64,000 bases of DNA from Liriodendron chinense (taxonomy: Eukaryota > Streptophyta > Magnoliopsida > Magnoliales > Magnoliaceae): assembly GCA_003013855.2 (NCBI GenBank), contig ML058552.1:4320082-4384081 (forward strand). Direction: 5' to 3'. Position numbers and translations under genes: made by a program. The notes below the pieces were generated by a model, which saw only the letters and a program-made list of their open reading frames with translations, made no database searches and was not told where the DNA came from. Of this stretch, positions 19,207 through 30,225 are shown piece after piece. Within the stretch, counting starts at the first letter, position 1. The number at the start of each line of letters is the position of its first letter.

Positions 19207-20151
19207 ATGATGCCACTCAATCCCATCTTAATTGTCGAAATTTTTGATTGTTGGGGCATTGATTTCATGGGCCCATTCCCATCTTCTTTTGGAAACCAAT
19301 ACATCTTGCTTGCCGTTGATTATGTTTCCAAATGGGTCGAGGCCATCCCTTGCCGGAATAATGACCATAAAACGGTCATTCGATTCTTAAAAGAAAACAT
19401 TCTTTCCCGGTTTGGTACGCCTCGAGTCATCATAAGTGATGGAGGGTCTCACTTTTGCAATCACCCTTTTGAAGCATTAATGAAGAAATATGGCGTAACG
19501 CACAAAGTGAGCACTCCCTATCACCCACAAACTAGTGGACAAGCTGAGATATCCAATAGGGAAATTAAACACATTTTAGAGAAAACGGTGAATCCCGATC
19601 GCAAGGATTGGTCACTTCGGCTTACCGATGCGCTGTGGGCTTACCGTACTGCCTTTAAAACCCCTATTGGAATGTCTCCCTATAGACTTGTCTATGGGAA
19701 GGCTTGTCACTTACCTGTGGAGTTGGAACATAAGGCATATTGGGCTATTAAGAAGATGAATTTCAATTCTGACAAGGCAAGCTCTCTACGCAAACTACAA
19801 TTGAATGAACTTGCAGAAATCCGGAATGAAGCTTATGAGAATGCAAGAATTTACAAGGACAAGACGAAAATATTCCATGATAAGAATATTCTTCGCAAGA
19901 CATTCACGATAAATCAAAAAGTCCTCATGTATAATTCTCGCTTACATCTATTTCCGGGAAAATTGAGATCTCGGTGGACCGGTCCCTACATTGTGCAAAC
20001 TGTCTATCCATATGGGACTGTCGAGCTGTTAAATCCAAGGAACGGCAACATTTTTAAAGCAAATGGGCAGCGATTAAAGCCGTTCTTTGACAACTTCCCT
20101 TCAGAAGGTATGTCCATACCTCTGAATGATCCTGTGTATCAGGATGATTGA
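19207..20151 (+). CDS. pol: Athila integrase core and C-terminus (pol part 3)
   Basis: 314 codons, same frame, open from 19180. The rve core carries D19 (WGIDFMG), D78 (ISDGGSHF) and E114 (SGQAEISNREI), with 35 residues between the last two, the canonical D,D-35-E. The C-terminus holds a GPY/F-type module (SRWTGPYIVQTVYPYGTVEL). It ends naturally at TGA after GDDD-like acidic residues, matching the stop position in A and B. No chromodomain is visible, as expected for Athila. Confidence 0.92.
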   Translation: MMPLNPILIVEIFDCWGIDFMGPFPSSFGNQYILLAVDYVSKWVEAIPCRNNDHKTVIRFLKENILSRFGTPRVIISDGGSHFCNHPFEALMKKYGVTHKVSTPYHPQTSGQAEISNREIKHILEKTVNPDRKDWSLRLTDALWAYRTAFKTPIGMSPYRLVYGKACHLPVELEHKAYWAIKKMNFNSDKASSLRKLQLNELAEIRNEAYENARIYKDKTKIFHDKNILRKTFTINQKVLMYNSRLHLFPGKLRSRWTGPYIVQTVYPYGTVELLNPRNGNIFKANGQRLKPFFDNFPSEGMSIPLNDPVYQDD

Positions 20152-21277
20152 TCTCCTAGTCTGATGGAGGTATAGCGTAGTTAGGATTAGGATTTTGCTG
20201 CTTTTGTTTTCGTTTTCATAGGTTTGTTAGAAGGAGGAAGATCTCCACTTTTCACTCTCTCAGGTACTATCATTCCTCACTCCCTTTTATTTTCAAATTG
20301 ATCTCATATTTTACTCATTGTACATCTTTTACATTGAGGACAATGCAAGATTTGGTTGGGGGGGTGTAGGATCACTTGGATGAATCCAGCGATTTGCAAC
20401 ATTTCAAGCAATCATGTGGAAATTTTTTCGATTTTTCAAAAATTCGAAACTCTTTTGGAAAACACCGGTTTTATGCATTCAAGTTGTTATGAGCATAAGA
20501 GGAGGAGATATGAAGTGTATGGGGCTGGATGTCTGCAATCTCTCATAGCATAATGGTTTTATATGTGAACTCCCCTAGTTTTGTGATTGATAGAAAATCT
20601 GAACACTTTTACACCTAGTTCACATTACACGATTTTCATAAGTTGAAGGAATTATGTGACTTATGGATTAGCTAGACTTTGAATTAAAGTATTGAGCAAT
20701 CAGGCCAGGGTACTTTGTCCATCCTTGTCCATGGGGAAATAATGAAAGATATGGATTTTTAAAAATCCTATCTAATTTAAAAAGAAAAAGGAAAAGGAAG
20801 GATGAAATTGGGAATGTGAAAAAACGGTGGAAAATTCCGATTAGGGCTACCTACTACCAACCGGGGGATGGTCTACCCGTAACCAAAGCCGGAAATGGGA
20901 CGTAGTGTGAAAGTCGTCGGAAGGACGGTAAGGCAAATTCCCGTCATTGGCTTGATGTGGCTCTATGTACCTTGAGTTCAATAGTCTAGTTGATCTATGA
21001 AGAAGATAATCCTAGAAACTCGTGAGATGAATTTTCACTACCCACACTAGGTTGAATTTGTTCAAGTCCTTCTATTTATCAAACAATCAGCGGGAATCTC
21101 ATATGAATGCCTATTATGTCTTGAGGATTTACGGTTCCAACTTTTGACGCCTAATCTTTCTGAATCTTACACTTATGAACCTTAGAATGAATAGAAGGAT
21201 GGTTTCTGAAAGAGAGTTGAGTTTTGAAGAATGGGATTAGCTTCACGCATGTTTTGCTCGGGACTAGCAAAATGCTG
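20152..21277 (+). other. 3' noncoding region of G, with internal purine tract
   Basis: No env-like frame. Near 20330-20366 it has CATTGAGGACAATG followed by GATTTGGTTGGGGGGG, a second polypurine tract about 930 bp upstream of the LTR. The same arrangement is readable in element B at 31394-31430 (inverted), so it is conserved between divergent copies. Confidence 0.75.
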
Positions 21278-21288
21278 GTTGGGGGGTG
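21278..21288 (+). other. Polypurine tract of G
   Basis: GGTTGGGGGGT directly before the LTR start at 21289. Confidence 0.85.
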
Positions 21289-22914
21289 TGTTGAGCTCTT
21301 AATTATGCATATTCTAACCCCAATTCATCACTCATTGTACAAGGTTTGTATGGTTTGTAAGCTAATTCAATGCATGTTTTGTGACTACAGGATTGAGGGT
21401 GGACTCTACTCAATTGAAGATATAATGAGCTCATTTGGAACTATTCTAATGAAGAACGTTTGAGGACTAAAGAAGAAAAGAAAGCAGAAGAAAGAAAGAA
21501 AAAATACAAGAAGAAAAGAGGGCTGACCGGTCGTGACCGGTCGGCCAAGGAAGCCAGACCGGTCAGTGACCGGTCAGCCATGCAGATTAGGCTCCTACTG
21601 AAGACGTCCGACCGGTCTTGACCGGTCGGACATATGTGCTGGAACTTCATTGAAAAGGACCGACCGGTCTAGACCGGTCATTGCTGCTGTAATGTGGATA
21701 AAAACATCCGACCGGTCTTGACCGGTCGGATAAGCTTGCTGGATTGATGTTCTACGAGGCCCGACCGGTCTTGACCGGTCGGGCGTACCTGCTGGAGTAT
21801 TTTTACTTGAGACCGACCGGTCTTGACCGGTCGGCCATGCGTACTGAGTTAGAACTTTCTAATTTCTTCCCGAAATTCTCTGCGCTGCGTAAGTGTTACG
21901 CACTTTCTCGATTCTTCCGAAGTCGTGGAGCCTCCAGACTATAAGAGGACACCTAGGGATCGTTCCTAGGGCATCGGAGAAGGGCTCAAGCGAGGTTGGA
22001 GGCTGTGGAAGTGAAGATTGGAGTTTCACAACTCCTTTTGGTTTGCTTTGCTGTTTTCATGCTTTTTGTAGTTGTTTCATGTTTCCTTGGATCATGAGCA
22101 GCTAAACCTCTTAGCTAGGGCTAAGAGGTGAAGCTTGTAGTGAATCCAAGATGTTTTAATTCGTAGTTAAGTGGTTTTCAGTTTGGAATTCATGATTATG
22201 AACTAAGGTTTGAAGTTTATACAAGTTTTTAAGTAATTTCTCTTAGTCTTGTGATGACTCATGGATGTTTGGATGAATTACTTATCTTCTTAATTTGTTT
22301 GCAACGGTCTAGACCTGTATGATCCGAGGAATTGGAGTGCGCTCTAGTACCAAGCTCTTCATAAAGGGGCTTCATGCCAAAGTTCTAGTTTTGGTTGATT
22401 TTCTGGAATATGTATGGACTGTACATATAATTTGAATCCAGTTCAAATCATGATCTAGCCTTGTCTTGTGAGAAGACTTGAGGATGGTTATGATTGGGAA
22501 TTGGACCTATAGAAAAGGTGAATGACCTATGCAATGAGCATGCTCAGATCAGCCTAGAGTTGAGTGAACTTTATGCACAGAACTTACGTGTTACAGACTT
22601 CTGGTTTAACAGTTCTATCATCCGACTAGATAGATCTGACTGGTGATTCTAGTTGAGAGAATGGGAAACCACAGCGGATTGAACATCGAGGATTGCTACA
22701 AGTGGATCCTCGAACCCCTAGTGCCTTCTTATAATTGTTTACATTCAATTTAGCTTAAACTGTTAATCACACACATTCTATTCAAACTTTGATTGTTAGC
22801 TCAATAGAAACTTGTGGATGAGTTTGTGACATCCTACATAAGTCCCTGTGGATCGACCTCGGTATTACCGAGTTTATTACTACATCGCAACCCTACTACT
22901 TGGGGAAGCGAACA
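21289..22914 (+). repeat. 3' LTR of element G
   Basis: 1626 bp, nearly identical to 12507-14134. One palindrome (about 21660) has lost 4 bp of its right half compared with the 5' LTR copy. Confidence 0.95.
21523..21834. repeat. Class I palindrome array, G 3' LTR
   Basis: Seven units matching 12741-13056. Differences within palindromes: the second unit reads GACCGGTC where the 5' copy has GACCGATC, and the fourth is shortened by 4 bp. Confidence 0.93.
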
Positions 22915-22919
22915 CGTAT

Positions 22920-23185
22920 GTCCTAGCCCGAGCTATTAAAGGACAAGCGATCGTAGATTTTTCTCGCTGCGCATCCAGTCCCGAGCAATGAAGAAATGGA
23001 ATGCGATCTGCCAGATGACCAGGTTTTGATGATCGGAGAACCACAACTCTGGCAGATGTACTTTAACGGAGCCTCCAGGTCAACAGGGGCAAGAGCAGGA
23101 GTTATATTTATCAGTCCGCAGGGAGATTTGTTGCCCTACTCATTCACGATCATACCAGCTTGGCAACCGATTACTTTACCAAAAT
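22920..23185 (+). pseudogene. Tat-type archaeal-like RNase H, fragment (element C)
   Basis: The frame resumes from 12501 with VLARAIKGQAIVDF, then EPQLWQMYFNGASRSTGARAGVIFISPQGDLLPYSF. This is the second, archaeal-type RNase H that characterises Tat elements. The usual first catalytic Asp (YFDGA) reads YFNGA. The domain ends after about 45 residues at PITLPK, where sequence jumps into integrase, so most of it is deleted. Confidence 0.8.
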
Positions 23186-23755
23186 GGGTGGACGCACAAT
23201 TGGTGAAAGGAAATGGACAGGTGGAGATTATGGATTTCATTAAAGAGCACATCATCCATCATTTTGACATTCTTGAAATGATTACAGTAGATAGGGGAGT
23301 AACCTTCTCTAATGCTCAGATTCGAGCTTTTGCAGCTGCTTAAAAATTCAAATTTGTATACTCCACACCCTACTATGCTCAAGCCAATGGATAAGACGAG
23401 TCAACCAATAAGATATTAAAGAATTTCATCAAACGAATGGTAGAGGATAATTTGCGATCGTAGTATATGACGTTATCTGAAGTACCATGGACTTATAGAA
23501 CCTCACAGAGGACAAATACAAGGATGACACCTTTTACGTTGACTTATGGCCACGATGCAGTACTACCCATGGAAGTCAACATTTCCTCCTTAATGGTGGC
23601 ATACCAACATAAGCTAACCTCAGAAGAGTTCACGGAGTCCATTCTCACAGAGCTAGAAGAAATGGATAACGTGCGATTGCGGGCCTTGGACAATCTCAAA
23701 GTCCATAAACTCAAGGTAGTCAGGGCTTACAATAAAAAGGTGAGGGTGAAGTAGT
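23186..23755 (+). pseudogene. Tat-type integrase, truncated (element C)
   Basis: It begins in mid-core (KWVDAQLVKGNGQVEIMDFIKEHII), so the zinc finger and the first catalytic Asp are gone. The second Asp region reads ITVDRGVTFSN. Stops at 23341, 23392 and 23461 interrupt the core. The C-terminal part (TPFTLTYGHDAVLPMEV to RVK) is open for 95 codons from 23467. The break at 23185 is an internal deletion of several hundred bases. Confidence 0.8.
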
Positions 23756-24264
23756 ATGGAAAACTAAGTTTCCGATTGCTATGAATGATGAAGTATACGG
23801 AAGTGGTCGACAACATGGGAAGGACCATTGAAAGTAAAGAAAGTCCTATGAGCAGAAGCCCACAAACTAGAAGATATGAACGATTGTGAAAGTAGAAACT
23901 CGATTAATGGCTAGTATCTGAAGAAGTACTACCTAACCTTATAAGAGTCTATGCGAAATGATGAAGCAACAGTTGTTGACCAAGTAGGCCCCAATGAGGA
24001 ATAGAACATTAGTAAAAGAAGTTAAAATCGACCATCATGATAAGTTGACATTGAATGCCCCAAGCCGATCAAGTTGTAACCTTTTATCCCCATTAGAGCA
24101 TTAACGATTCAGTGTCTGCAATAAAATTTGACAATCATGACAAGCGAAATCCTATGTCTGCATTAATTCTCATGGAAGTCGAGCTCAAACCCCATGTTGT
24201 CATGTGTCTATCAGAACGACCGTCGAAACCCGAATGTCAAACCTCCCATCGCATCTCTCAATAT
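23756..24264 (+). other. 3' noncoding tail of element C
   Basis: It continues the integrase C-terminal region in degenerate form (KYTEVVDNMGRTIE-like) and then becomes noncoding, leading to a purine tract. Confidence 0.6.
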
Positions 24265-24280
24265 GAAAGGACGAGGGGGG
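24265..24280 (+). other. Polypurine tract of element C
   Basis: GAAAGGACGAGGGGGG, followed by CATTATTTACACCC where the 3' LTR should start. Confidence 0.65.
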
Positions 24281-24596
24281 CATTATTTACACCCATTTTT
24301 AATGCCCTGGTAAAGGTTGCCACGTGTCGACACTACATGACTGTAACTGGCAAGAATCCTACTCTCATTCGAGAGTATCTTTGTTTAATCTTCTTTCAGA
24401 ATATACATTTGGTTACAAATGTGAAGCCATAAATCCCTTACTTCATGCCACGTGGCCACGTTTATTATGCTAATTAATGAGTCAGTGTACCCAACACGCT
24501 TATAAGAGTCTCGCTAAGAGAACGCATCTTATCATGAAACTGACTATGATATTCTAGATGAGGTCGTCTCTCATATACCTTTCAAAATAGGATATC
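24281..24596 (+). repeat. 3' LTR of element C, U3 part, truncated by D
   Basis: It contains a G-box GCCACGTGGC (24447-24456) and TATA box CTTATAAGAG (24499-24508), a U3 promoter layout. It is cut at 24596 by the LTR of copia D; the rest would lie beyond D and A, outside the window. No 5' LTR partner is seen at the left. Confidence 0.6.
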
Positions 24597-25189
24597 TGTT
24601 GGAATAGGTGACTCAAATCTATGTTGAGACAAGGCCACTGATCAATTGACCAGGGTAGGTCGATTGATTGGTATTACGATTTTTCTCACAGCAACCTCTC
24701 TGGACTATTTTACGCCTGACCGATTAATCGGCCAGCCGTTCGATTGATCGCTAGGGGTGGTCGATTGATCGCTCAATCAATCAGTGGTGCGCAATTTTGT
24801 GCAGTCATACGCGGTTTTATGTAAGATATTTCTAATTTGGGTTTGTTGCTTATTTAAGTAGGTGTAATCGAGATTCGGTGGTATCCCAAGGTGTCTAAGG
24901 TTTTCTAAGTGTGTTAGGAAGAGGGGAGAGATTTTTGAGAGAGAGAGCTTGGGTTTTCTCTGGGTTTTCCTTGCGCGTGGGTTGTTAATCTCTGTAATCT
25001 TTTGAATCATAGTGGATCGCTTTGTGCCATGGTTTTTTACCCGTTGAGGGGCTTTTCCACATAAAATCAGATTGTCTCTTGTGGTTGAATGCTTGTGTGG
25101 TGTGATTGCATTGTGTTTCTCGTTTGATCATATATTTTGTTGTGTGTGTTCGGCTTTCGCTTCCGTTGCTAGCGTTTCTATTCCCAACA
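24597..25189 (+). repeat. 5' LTR of element D
   Basis: 593 bp with short inverted ends (TGTTGGAA ... TTCCCAACA), followed by AG and the primer site. Contains class II palindromes and a TATTTAAG box at 24851-24858. Confidence 0.85.
24640..24787. repeat. Class II palindromes in D LTR (degenerate)
   Basis: CGATTGATTGG, CCGATTAATCGG, CGATTGATCG (twice) and GATCAATTGACC variants. A CTCTCTGGAC block (complement GTCCAGAGAG) lies between them, linking this array to those of F, A and the LARD element. It lies about 65 bp upstream of the TATTTAAG box. Confidence 0.75.
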
Positions 25190-25191
25190 AG

Positions 25192-25204
25192 TGGTATTAG
25201 AGCT
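25192..25204 (+). other. Primer-binding site of D
   Basis: TGGTATTAGAGCT, one substitution from the initiator Met tRNA site used by F, E and the LARD element. Confidence 0.85.
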
Positions 25205-25244
25205 AAAGTTGGGGTGGAGTAGAATTTGGATCAGAGACAAGAAG

Positions 25245-25853
25245 ATGAGATCAAGCACAAGGTTCGATGTAGAGAAGTTCTTTGGAAAAAATAACTTCAA
25301 ACTATGGAAGGTGAATGTTGAATCCCTCTTAGTTCAGCAAGGGCTTGATGAAGCTCTTGGAAAGCGACCTGAGGCTATGAAAGAGGATGAGTGGACGAAG
25401 CTCAACAAGAAGGTTAAAACCTCGATCCTGTTGTGCCTGACAGATGATGTCCTCTATCACGTCATGAAGGAGAAGACAATTACTGATACGATGGCGAAGT
25501 TAGAGAAGGTCTATGCTAAGAAATCTCTAGAGAATCGGATGTATCTGTTGATGCAGTTGTTCACCTTGAGGGGGGGGGGGGGGGGGGGGGGGGGGGCGAA
25601 GGGTGCAAATGTGGAGGACCACTTATGCACATTCAATAGGCTGGTTTGCAAGTTGGTGGAGATAGATGAGCCGATGAAGGATGAATATCAAGCATGCATC
25701 TTGCTGAATTCTCTTCCAGATTCATATGAGTCATTCAGGGGCTCTATGTGCGCAGGGAGGGAGACCATCAATGTTGTGATCGTTATCTCAGCCCTCCATT
25801 CGAAGATGATGAGAAAGAAAAGTAGTGACGTGGGTCCTCATTCTTCCTCATAG
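25245..25853 (+). CDS. gag: Copia Gag (element D), C-terminally truncated
   Basis: 202 codons from the ATG at 25245. It begins RFDVEKFFGKNNFKLWKVNVESLL, the N-terminal motif of Tork-type copia Gag, then DEWTKLNKKVKTSILLCLTDDVLYHV and a UBN2-like capsid with LNSLPDSYESF near residue 160. A run of 27 G (25570-25596) is translated as Arg plus nine Gly in place of the usual short variable loop, and the frame happens to stay open. TAG at 25851 ends it before the zinc knuckle. Confidence 0.85.
   Translation: MRSSTRFDVEKFFGKNNFKLWKVNVESLLVQQGLDEALGKRPEAMKEDEWTKLNKKVKTSILLCLTDDVLYHVMKEKTITDTMAKLEKVYAKKSLENRMYLLMQLFTLRGGGGGGGGAKGANVEDHLCTFNRLVCKLVEIDEPMKDEYQACILLNSLPDSYESFRGSMCAGRETINVVIVISALHSKMMRKKSSDVGPHSSS
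25570..25596. repeat. 27-G homopolymer in D gag
   Basis: Uninterrupted G run in coding sequence. It may be a real expansion or an assembly or sequencing artefact. Confidence 0.9.
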
Positions 25854-26524
25854 GCACTGATTATGAGGGGAAGAAGTTCTGAGCACGGTGGCGGATATTC
25901 TAGATCGGGATCTAAAACCAAGGGCCAAAGGGAAAGCCAAGGTGCAGTACTGAAGTTGTGGTCATGAAGGCCACATGAGAGGGGATTGTCAGAATCCCAA
26001 GTTAAAGCAATAGAAGTATGAAAATTCTACTAGAGAGGGAGCTAATACAATAGAGGACGGTGACGATCTTTGTGAAGTTCTGACTGTATTTGGTAAGGGA
26101 TCTCACGGTAGAGAGTGGATCCTGGATTCAGGGGCTTCATGTCACGTTTGTCCTGACTGGAGTTCATTCATGACATACAATGAGTATTGTGGTGAATCGG
26201 TGTTTGTGGGTGATGACTACGCTCATAAGGTGGTAGGTATTAGTACGGCGGGCATCAGGATGTTCGATGGGATCGAATGAGTCCTGGAAGATGTGAAGCA
26301 TGTCCCTAAGACGAAGATAAATGTAATCTCTCTTGGTGCACTCAAGGAAAAAGGGTGCGTGTTCATCGACCACGATCGTTGTTGTAAAATGATAAGTGGA
26401 CACTTGTGTGGATGAAGGCATTGAGTTGTTGCCATTTTTACAAGTCGATCGGGAGTATGTTTCACGGTGGAGCTGCGGGATCAGCAACGGGATCCATAGT
26501 AGCTCGTATGTGGCAAGTGCCCAA
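25854..26524 (+). pseudogene. Copia nucleocapsid and protease, decayed (element D)
   Basis: A zinc knuckle at about 25947-25992 reads SCGHEGHMRGDC with the first Cys codon changed to TAC and the next Trp to TGA, both G-to-A changes. The protease active site WILDSGAS is at 26115-26138, followed by VGDDYAHKVVGISTAG and VLEDVKHVPKTKINVISLG. Stops at 26278 and beyond. Broken at 26524 by the LTR of A. Confidence 0.85.
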
Positions 26525-27512
26525 TGTTCGCTTCCCCAAGTGTATGGTTGCGATGTAGCAATAATCTTGGTAAGATCGAGGTCGATCTAAAGGGACTAAC
26601 TCAGGAATTCACAAAACTACTTCCAATAGTCTCCAATTAAAATCAAACTAAGCAAATTTGGATATTGAATGTAGATAGGTCATCTGTAACTAAAGGTGAA
26701 TTTAATAATCTAAAAGAAGCACTAAGGTGCCAAGGAACCACTTGTAGCAATCCTTGATGCATAATTTACTGTGGTTTCTCAATTACACAAATAGAATCAA
26801 AATCAAATCCTATCTAGCTGGATTATAGAGCGGTTATATCAACAAAACAATCTGTCATATGTGTTGCTCATCAACATGATTCCCTCAATTCAATTTAAGA
26901 CTTGAGCACACTCAATTGCATAGGTCAATCCTAGTTCCAATAGATTAAGATCACAACTATGATAAACATTAAATCCTGTCACTAGGCTTAACTAATATCA
27001 TGGTTTGAACTTGATTTAAATCACATAAACAACCCAAACATATTCTAGAATTTTCGAAAAAAGATAGAACTTTGGTTTGAAGTTTTTACATGAAGATCCA
27101 AATCTTGAGCGTAGTGAATTTGATTCCTCGGAGCGTCTAGGTCTAGAACTCTGCAAAACAACTAAGACATAACCATAATTCTTCCAAACATCCATCAGTC
27201 ATCATAAGATTAAGAAAAACTAACTTAAACTTTATTCAAACTTAAGCAAACCATTGTTCAACATTAAAAATCAATCCATGAAACCCTAAAATGAATTAAA
27301 ACATCTTGGATCATCTACAAGCTTCACCTCTTAGCCCTAGCTAAGAGGTTTAGTCGATCATGCTAAAAGAAAACATGAAAGCTAATAAAAACATGAAAAC
27401 TAAAAAAAAAAAAAACTAGAAAGAGGGAGTTGTAGAACTCCAAATTCGTCCTTATCCACTTCCCGCTGTAGTAGATCTCTTTCAAGATGGATTATGAGCG
27501 AAGTAGAGGTTT

Positions 27513-27522
27513 CCTTTTATAG
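27513..27522 (-). promoter_or_regulatory. TATA box of A LTR
   Basis: The minus strand reads CTATAAAAGG, about 65 bp past the class II array on the element strand. Confidence 0.65.
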
Positions 27523-27584
27523 CATAAATCCGTCTCTCACTTAAAACCTTTTGAAATTATGTAACTCCTTATGCAGCTACGCAG

Positions 27585-27850
27585 ACAGGTCCGATTGAAT
27601 GGACAATGAACTTCGATTGATCGGAAGTCGGTCAATTAATCGTAAAAGAGTCTAGAGAGTTGCTATTTTCCACTGCATATTTCGATTGATTGGACACCCC
27701 TTTTTGATTGATCGGAGAAGTGCTGATTGATCGAAAATATGTCCAGAGAGTTATTCAAAATTCGTTTATTCAGGTTGGTCCGATCGATTGGAGATCCATC
27801 GGAACCTCCCCCGATTGATCGAAGACCCATTGGTGATCTATCGGAACTGT
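27585..27850. repeat. Class II palindromes in A LTR (degenerate)
   Basis: Variants of TCCGATTGATCGGA near 27588, 27614, 27680, 27704, 27722, 27778 and 27810, with linkers containing TCTAGAGAGTT (27650) and TCCAGAGAGTT (27741). More decayed than in F. Confidence 0.85.
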
Positions 27851-28090
27851 CTGTTTCTCCTTTTTCTTTTGCTTTCTCTTCAAACTTTCTTCACTTGATT
27901 TTTTCTTCTCCTTCTTCCTTTCCTTGACTCTTCAATGATCCTTTGAGGTGTCCTTTATCATCCAATTGGTGTGGCCTCTCTCTTATTCCTACAATCACAG
28001 AATCATGCATTAGATAGATCTTTAAACGTATAAATCGTGTCTAGTTAGTGATGAAATGGGATTAGAATATACACATTTAAGAGCTCAACA

Positions 28091-28762
28091 CACCTCCTAA
28101 CCAGCATTTTACTAGTCCTGAGCAAAACATGCGTAAAATAAATCCATCTGCTAAAACTCAAGTCTCTCTTAGAAATAACCTTCTATAAACTCTAGAACAT
28201 ACAAGTATAATTTTTAGAGACAATCAACAATAGAAATTGAAATCTTAAACCTTCCAAATACCGTAAATGTTCCATATAGAATTCCCACCAATTGGTTGAA
28301 AAATAGAAGATTTAGAACAAATGTGGTGTAGTGTGCAAAGTGAATGCTCATTTCACGAACATGAGGGATTACCTTCTTCATAAATCAATCAAACTGAAAA
28401 TCTAAAGTGTACAGATCAACAACAAGCCTATGATAAGAGTTTGCCTTACCATTCCTTCAACAACTTTCATACTACTTCTTATTTGTAACTTAGGTTACAG
28501 ATAAACCTTCCCCTAGTTAGTTAGTAGGTAGCCCTTTTTGAAATTTTCTCTATGAATTTTCAATAATAACCAAACTTCCTTTTCTTTTCATACACAATAG
28601 ATAGGAATTTTAGAAATCCATATCTTTTGTTCTTTTCTTTTATTTTCTCATGAACAAGTTGGAAATCTACCTCCTTCTAACAAACCTACTGAAAAATAAA
28701 TAAAGTAAAAAACAACAAAATCCTAATCCTAAACTACTTTATACCTCCATCAGACAAAGAGA
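28091..28762 (-). other. 3' noncoding region of A
   Basis: It starts with the polypurine tract (minus GGTTAGGAGGTG at 28091-28102). Compared with G it lacks about 450 bp including the internal purine tract. No env-like frame. Confidence 0.75.
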
Positions 28763-29123
28763 TCAAGTATCCTGATACACAGGATCAGTTAGAGGTATGG
28801 ACATACCTTCTGAAGGAAAATTCTCAAAGAACGACTTTAGACGCTGACCATTAGCTTTGAAGATGTTATCGTTCCTTGGATTCAACAACTCAATAGTCCC
28901 ATAAGGGTAGATAGTTTTCACAATGAAGGGACCGGTCCATCAAGACCTCAATTTTTTCAAAAATAAATGTAGCTGAGAATTATACATAAGGATCTTCTGA
29001 TTAATTGTGAAAGCTTTACGAAGGATGTTCTTATCATGGAATGCATTCATCTTGTCCTTGTAAATTCTTACATTCTTATATGCCTCATTTCGAAGTTCTG
29101 CAAGTTCATTCAATTGAAGCTTG
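28763..29123 (-). pseudogene. Athila integrase C-terminus (element A, piece 3)
   Basis: The minus strand reads KLQLNELAELRNEAYKNVRIYKDKMNAFHDKNILRKAFTINQKILMYNSQLHLF, then a frame break near the GPY/F module (GPFIVKTIYPYGTIEL), then the terminal acidic segment and a TGA at 28763-28765. Its N-terminal neighbour is at 51369 because Athila B is inserted at GCTTG (29119-29123). Confidence 0.88.
29119..29123. repeat. Target-site duplication of element B (GCTTG/ACTTG)
   Basis: GCTTG at 29119-29123 and ACTTG at 51364-51368; one G/A difference. Removing B restores the integrase reading frame of A. Confidence 0.85.
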
Positions 29124-29945
29124 TGTTCGCTTGCCTCAAGTGCAAGGCTTGCGATATAGTAATAACTCGGTAAGACCGAGGTCGATCCACAGGGAATTAG
29201 GCAAACAACTCTAAAGTATTCCAGCAACTTTGATTAAAACAGTTTAGGATTTCAATTGTATGAACTTAAACAAAACATGAACTTAAACAATAAAATCTGA
29301 TTAATATGAGAAGGGAAACTAAGGCCTTAAGGATCCACTTGTAGCAATCTTATGTTAATCCATTCAATCCAAGCATAAAACACAACTAGATTCGAAGTTC
29401 TATCTCTCCTCTAGTTGGAAGATAAAGCATTAAAACATATATGATCTCACTTAAGTTAGTAAGTCAAGTTCTAGTTCTAATCAAGCACAAAGCATTCAAA
29501 ATTATAGCCTTTGGAGTAACAGCCATGCCTATGGACTATGGAATGCTCAAAGGTTACTATAATTCGAATCTAATCAAGCGAAACATGATAATCTCAGAGA
29601 ATTGCAAGGAATCCATGTCCGAAGCATATGAACTCTCATAAAACTTCTAAAAATATCAACTTTATTCAAACTAGAACATTTAAAAATCCAATTTTAAGTA
29701 AATGTACTTGAATTAAACTGAATTAAACATGAAATTTGCTACAAGCTTCACCTCTCAGCCCTAGCTGAGAGGTTCTAGCCGAGAATTGTCATACTACAGC
29801 TAGAATTCAAAAGAAAAACTAAATAAAAGCATGAAAAACTAGAAAAACTGGAATCGGGGGAGTTGCGGATGCTCCACGATGCTCTCCTTCACTTTCCACG
29901 ACCTCCAATCTCTTCTATGATGAGTTTAGACGAGGCCCTAGGTGT

Positions 29946-29955
29946 CCTTTTATAG
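29946..29955 (-). promoter_or_regulatory. TATA box of B 3' LTR
   Basis: The minus strand reads CTATAAAAGG, downstream of the CCGG-rich palindromic stretch on the element strand. The equivalent in the 5' LTR is at about 50846. Confidence 0.6.
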
Positions 29956-30039
29956 ATTGGTGCGGAAGATTTTAGATTACGCAAGGAATCACGGAATTGC
30001 ACAGAGAAAATCGAAGCTTGCAAAAGTTTCTAGGTGTTG

Positions 30040-30225
30040 ACTGGCTGGCTGGACCCCCCTGTCCGGCCGACCGGAGATTATGCCTCAAAACACATGTTTC
30101 TCTGGACCTTCAATTGCATAGGCCGACCCACCAACCGGCCGGTCGGACGGTCGCTCAAGTGGCCGGCCTTTACAAAAATCATACAATGAATTTGCTGTTT
30201 CTAGAGGGTTTGACCGGTCGGTCGA
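30040..30225. repeat. CCGGCCGACCGG-type palindromic stretch, B 3' LTR
   Basis: CTGTCCGGCCGACCGG, GGCCGACCC, AACCGGCCGGTCGG, GTGGCCGGCC and TTGACCGGTCGGTC lie in a loose array with CTGGACC linkers. It looks like a diverged class I array; the counterpart in the 5' LTR is at about 50940-51115. Confidence 0.7.

Larger units (their letters stand above)
12507..22914 (+). mobile_element. Element G: Ty3/gypsy Athila, nearly complete
   Basis: 5' LTR 12507-14134, primer site 14141-14158, gag-pol 14824-20151 in one frame with three stops, polypurine tract 21278-21288, 3' LTR 21289-22914, duplication CGTAT. Domain order is gag, protease, RT, RNase H, integrase, as in gypsy. There is no env-like ORF in the 1.1 kb after integrase, unlike some Athila. 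The LTRs (1628 and 1626 bp) look nearly identical, so the insertion is recent even though the frame is disabled. Confidence 0.95.
24597..26524 (+). mobile_element. Element D: Ty1/copia (Tork-like), truncated by A
   Basis: 5' LTR 24597-25189, primer site 25192-25204, gag, then a decayed nucleocapsid and protease. It is interrupted inside protease by the 3' LTR of Athila A. Integrase, RT and 3' LTR would lie to the right of the window if still present. Confidence 0.85.
26525..28090 (-). repeat. 3' LTR of element A
   Basis: 1566 bp, minus strand TGTTGAGCTC ... GGAAGCGAACA, clearly related to the LTR of G in its outer parts. The U3 middle differs: it has class II palindromes where G has class I. 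Confidence 0.92.

Noticed and set aside
19207..20151. Chromodomain in Athila integrase of G
   Set aside because: The C-terminus has a GPY/F-type module only and ends at a conserved stop soon after.
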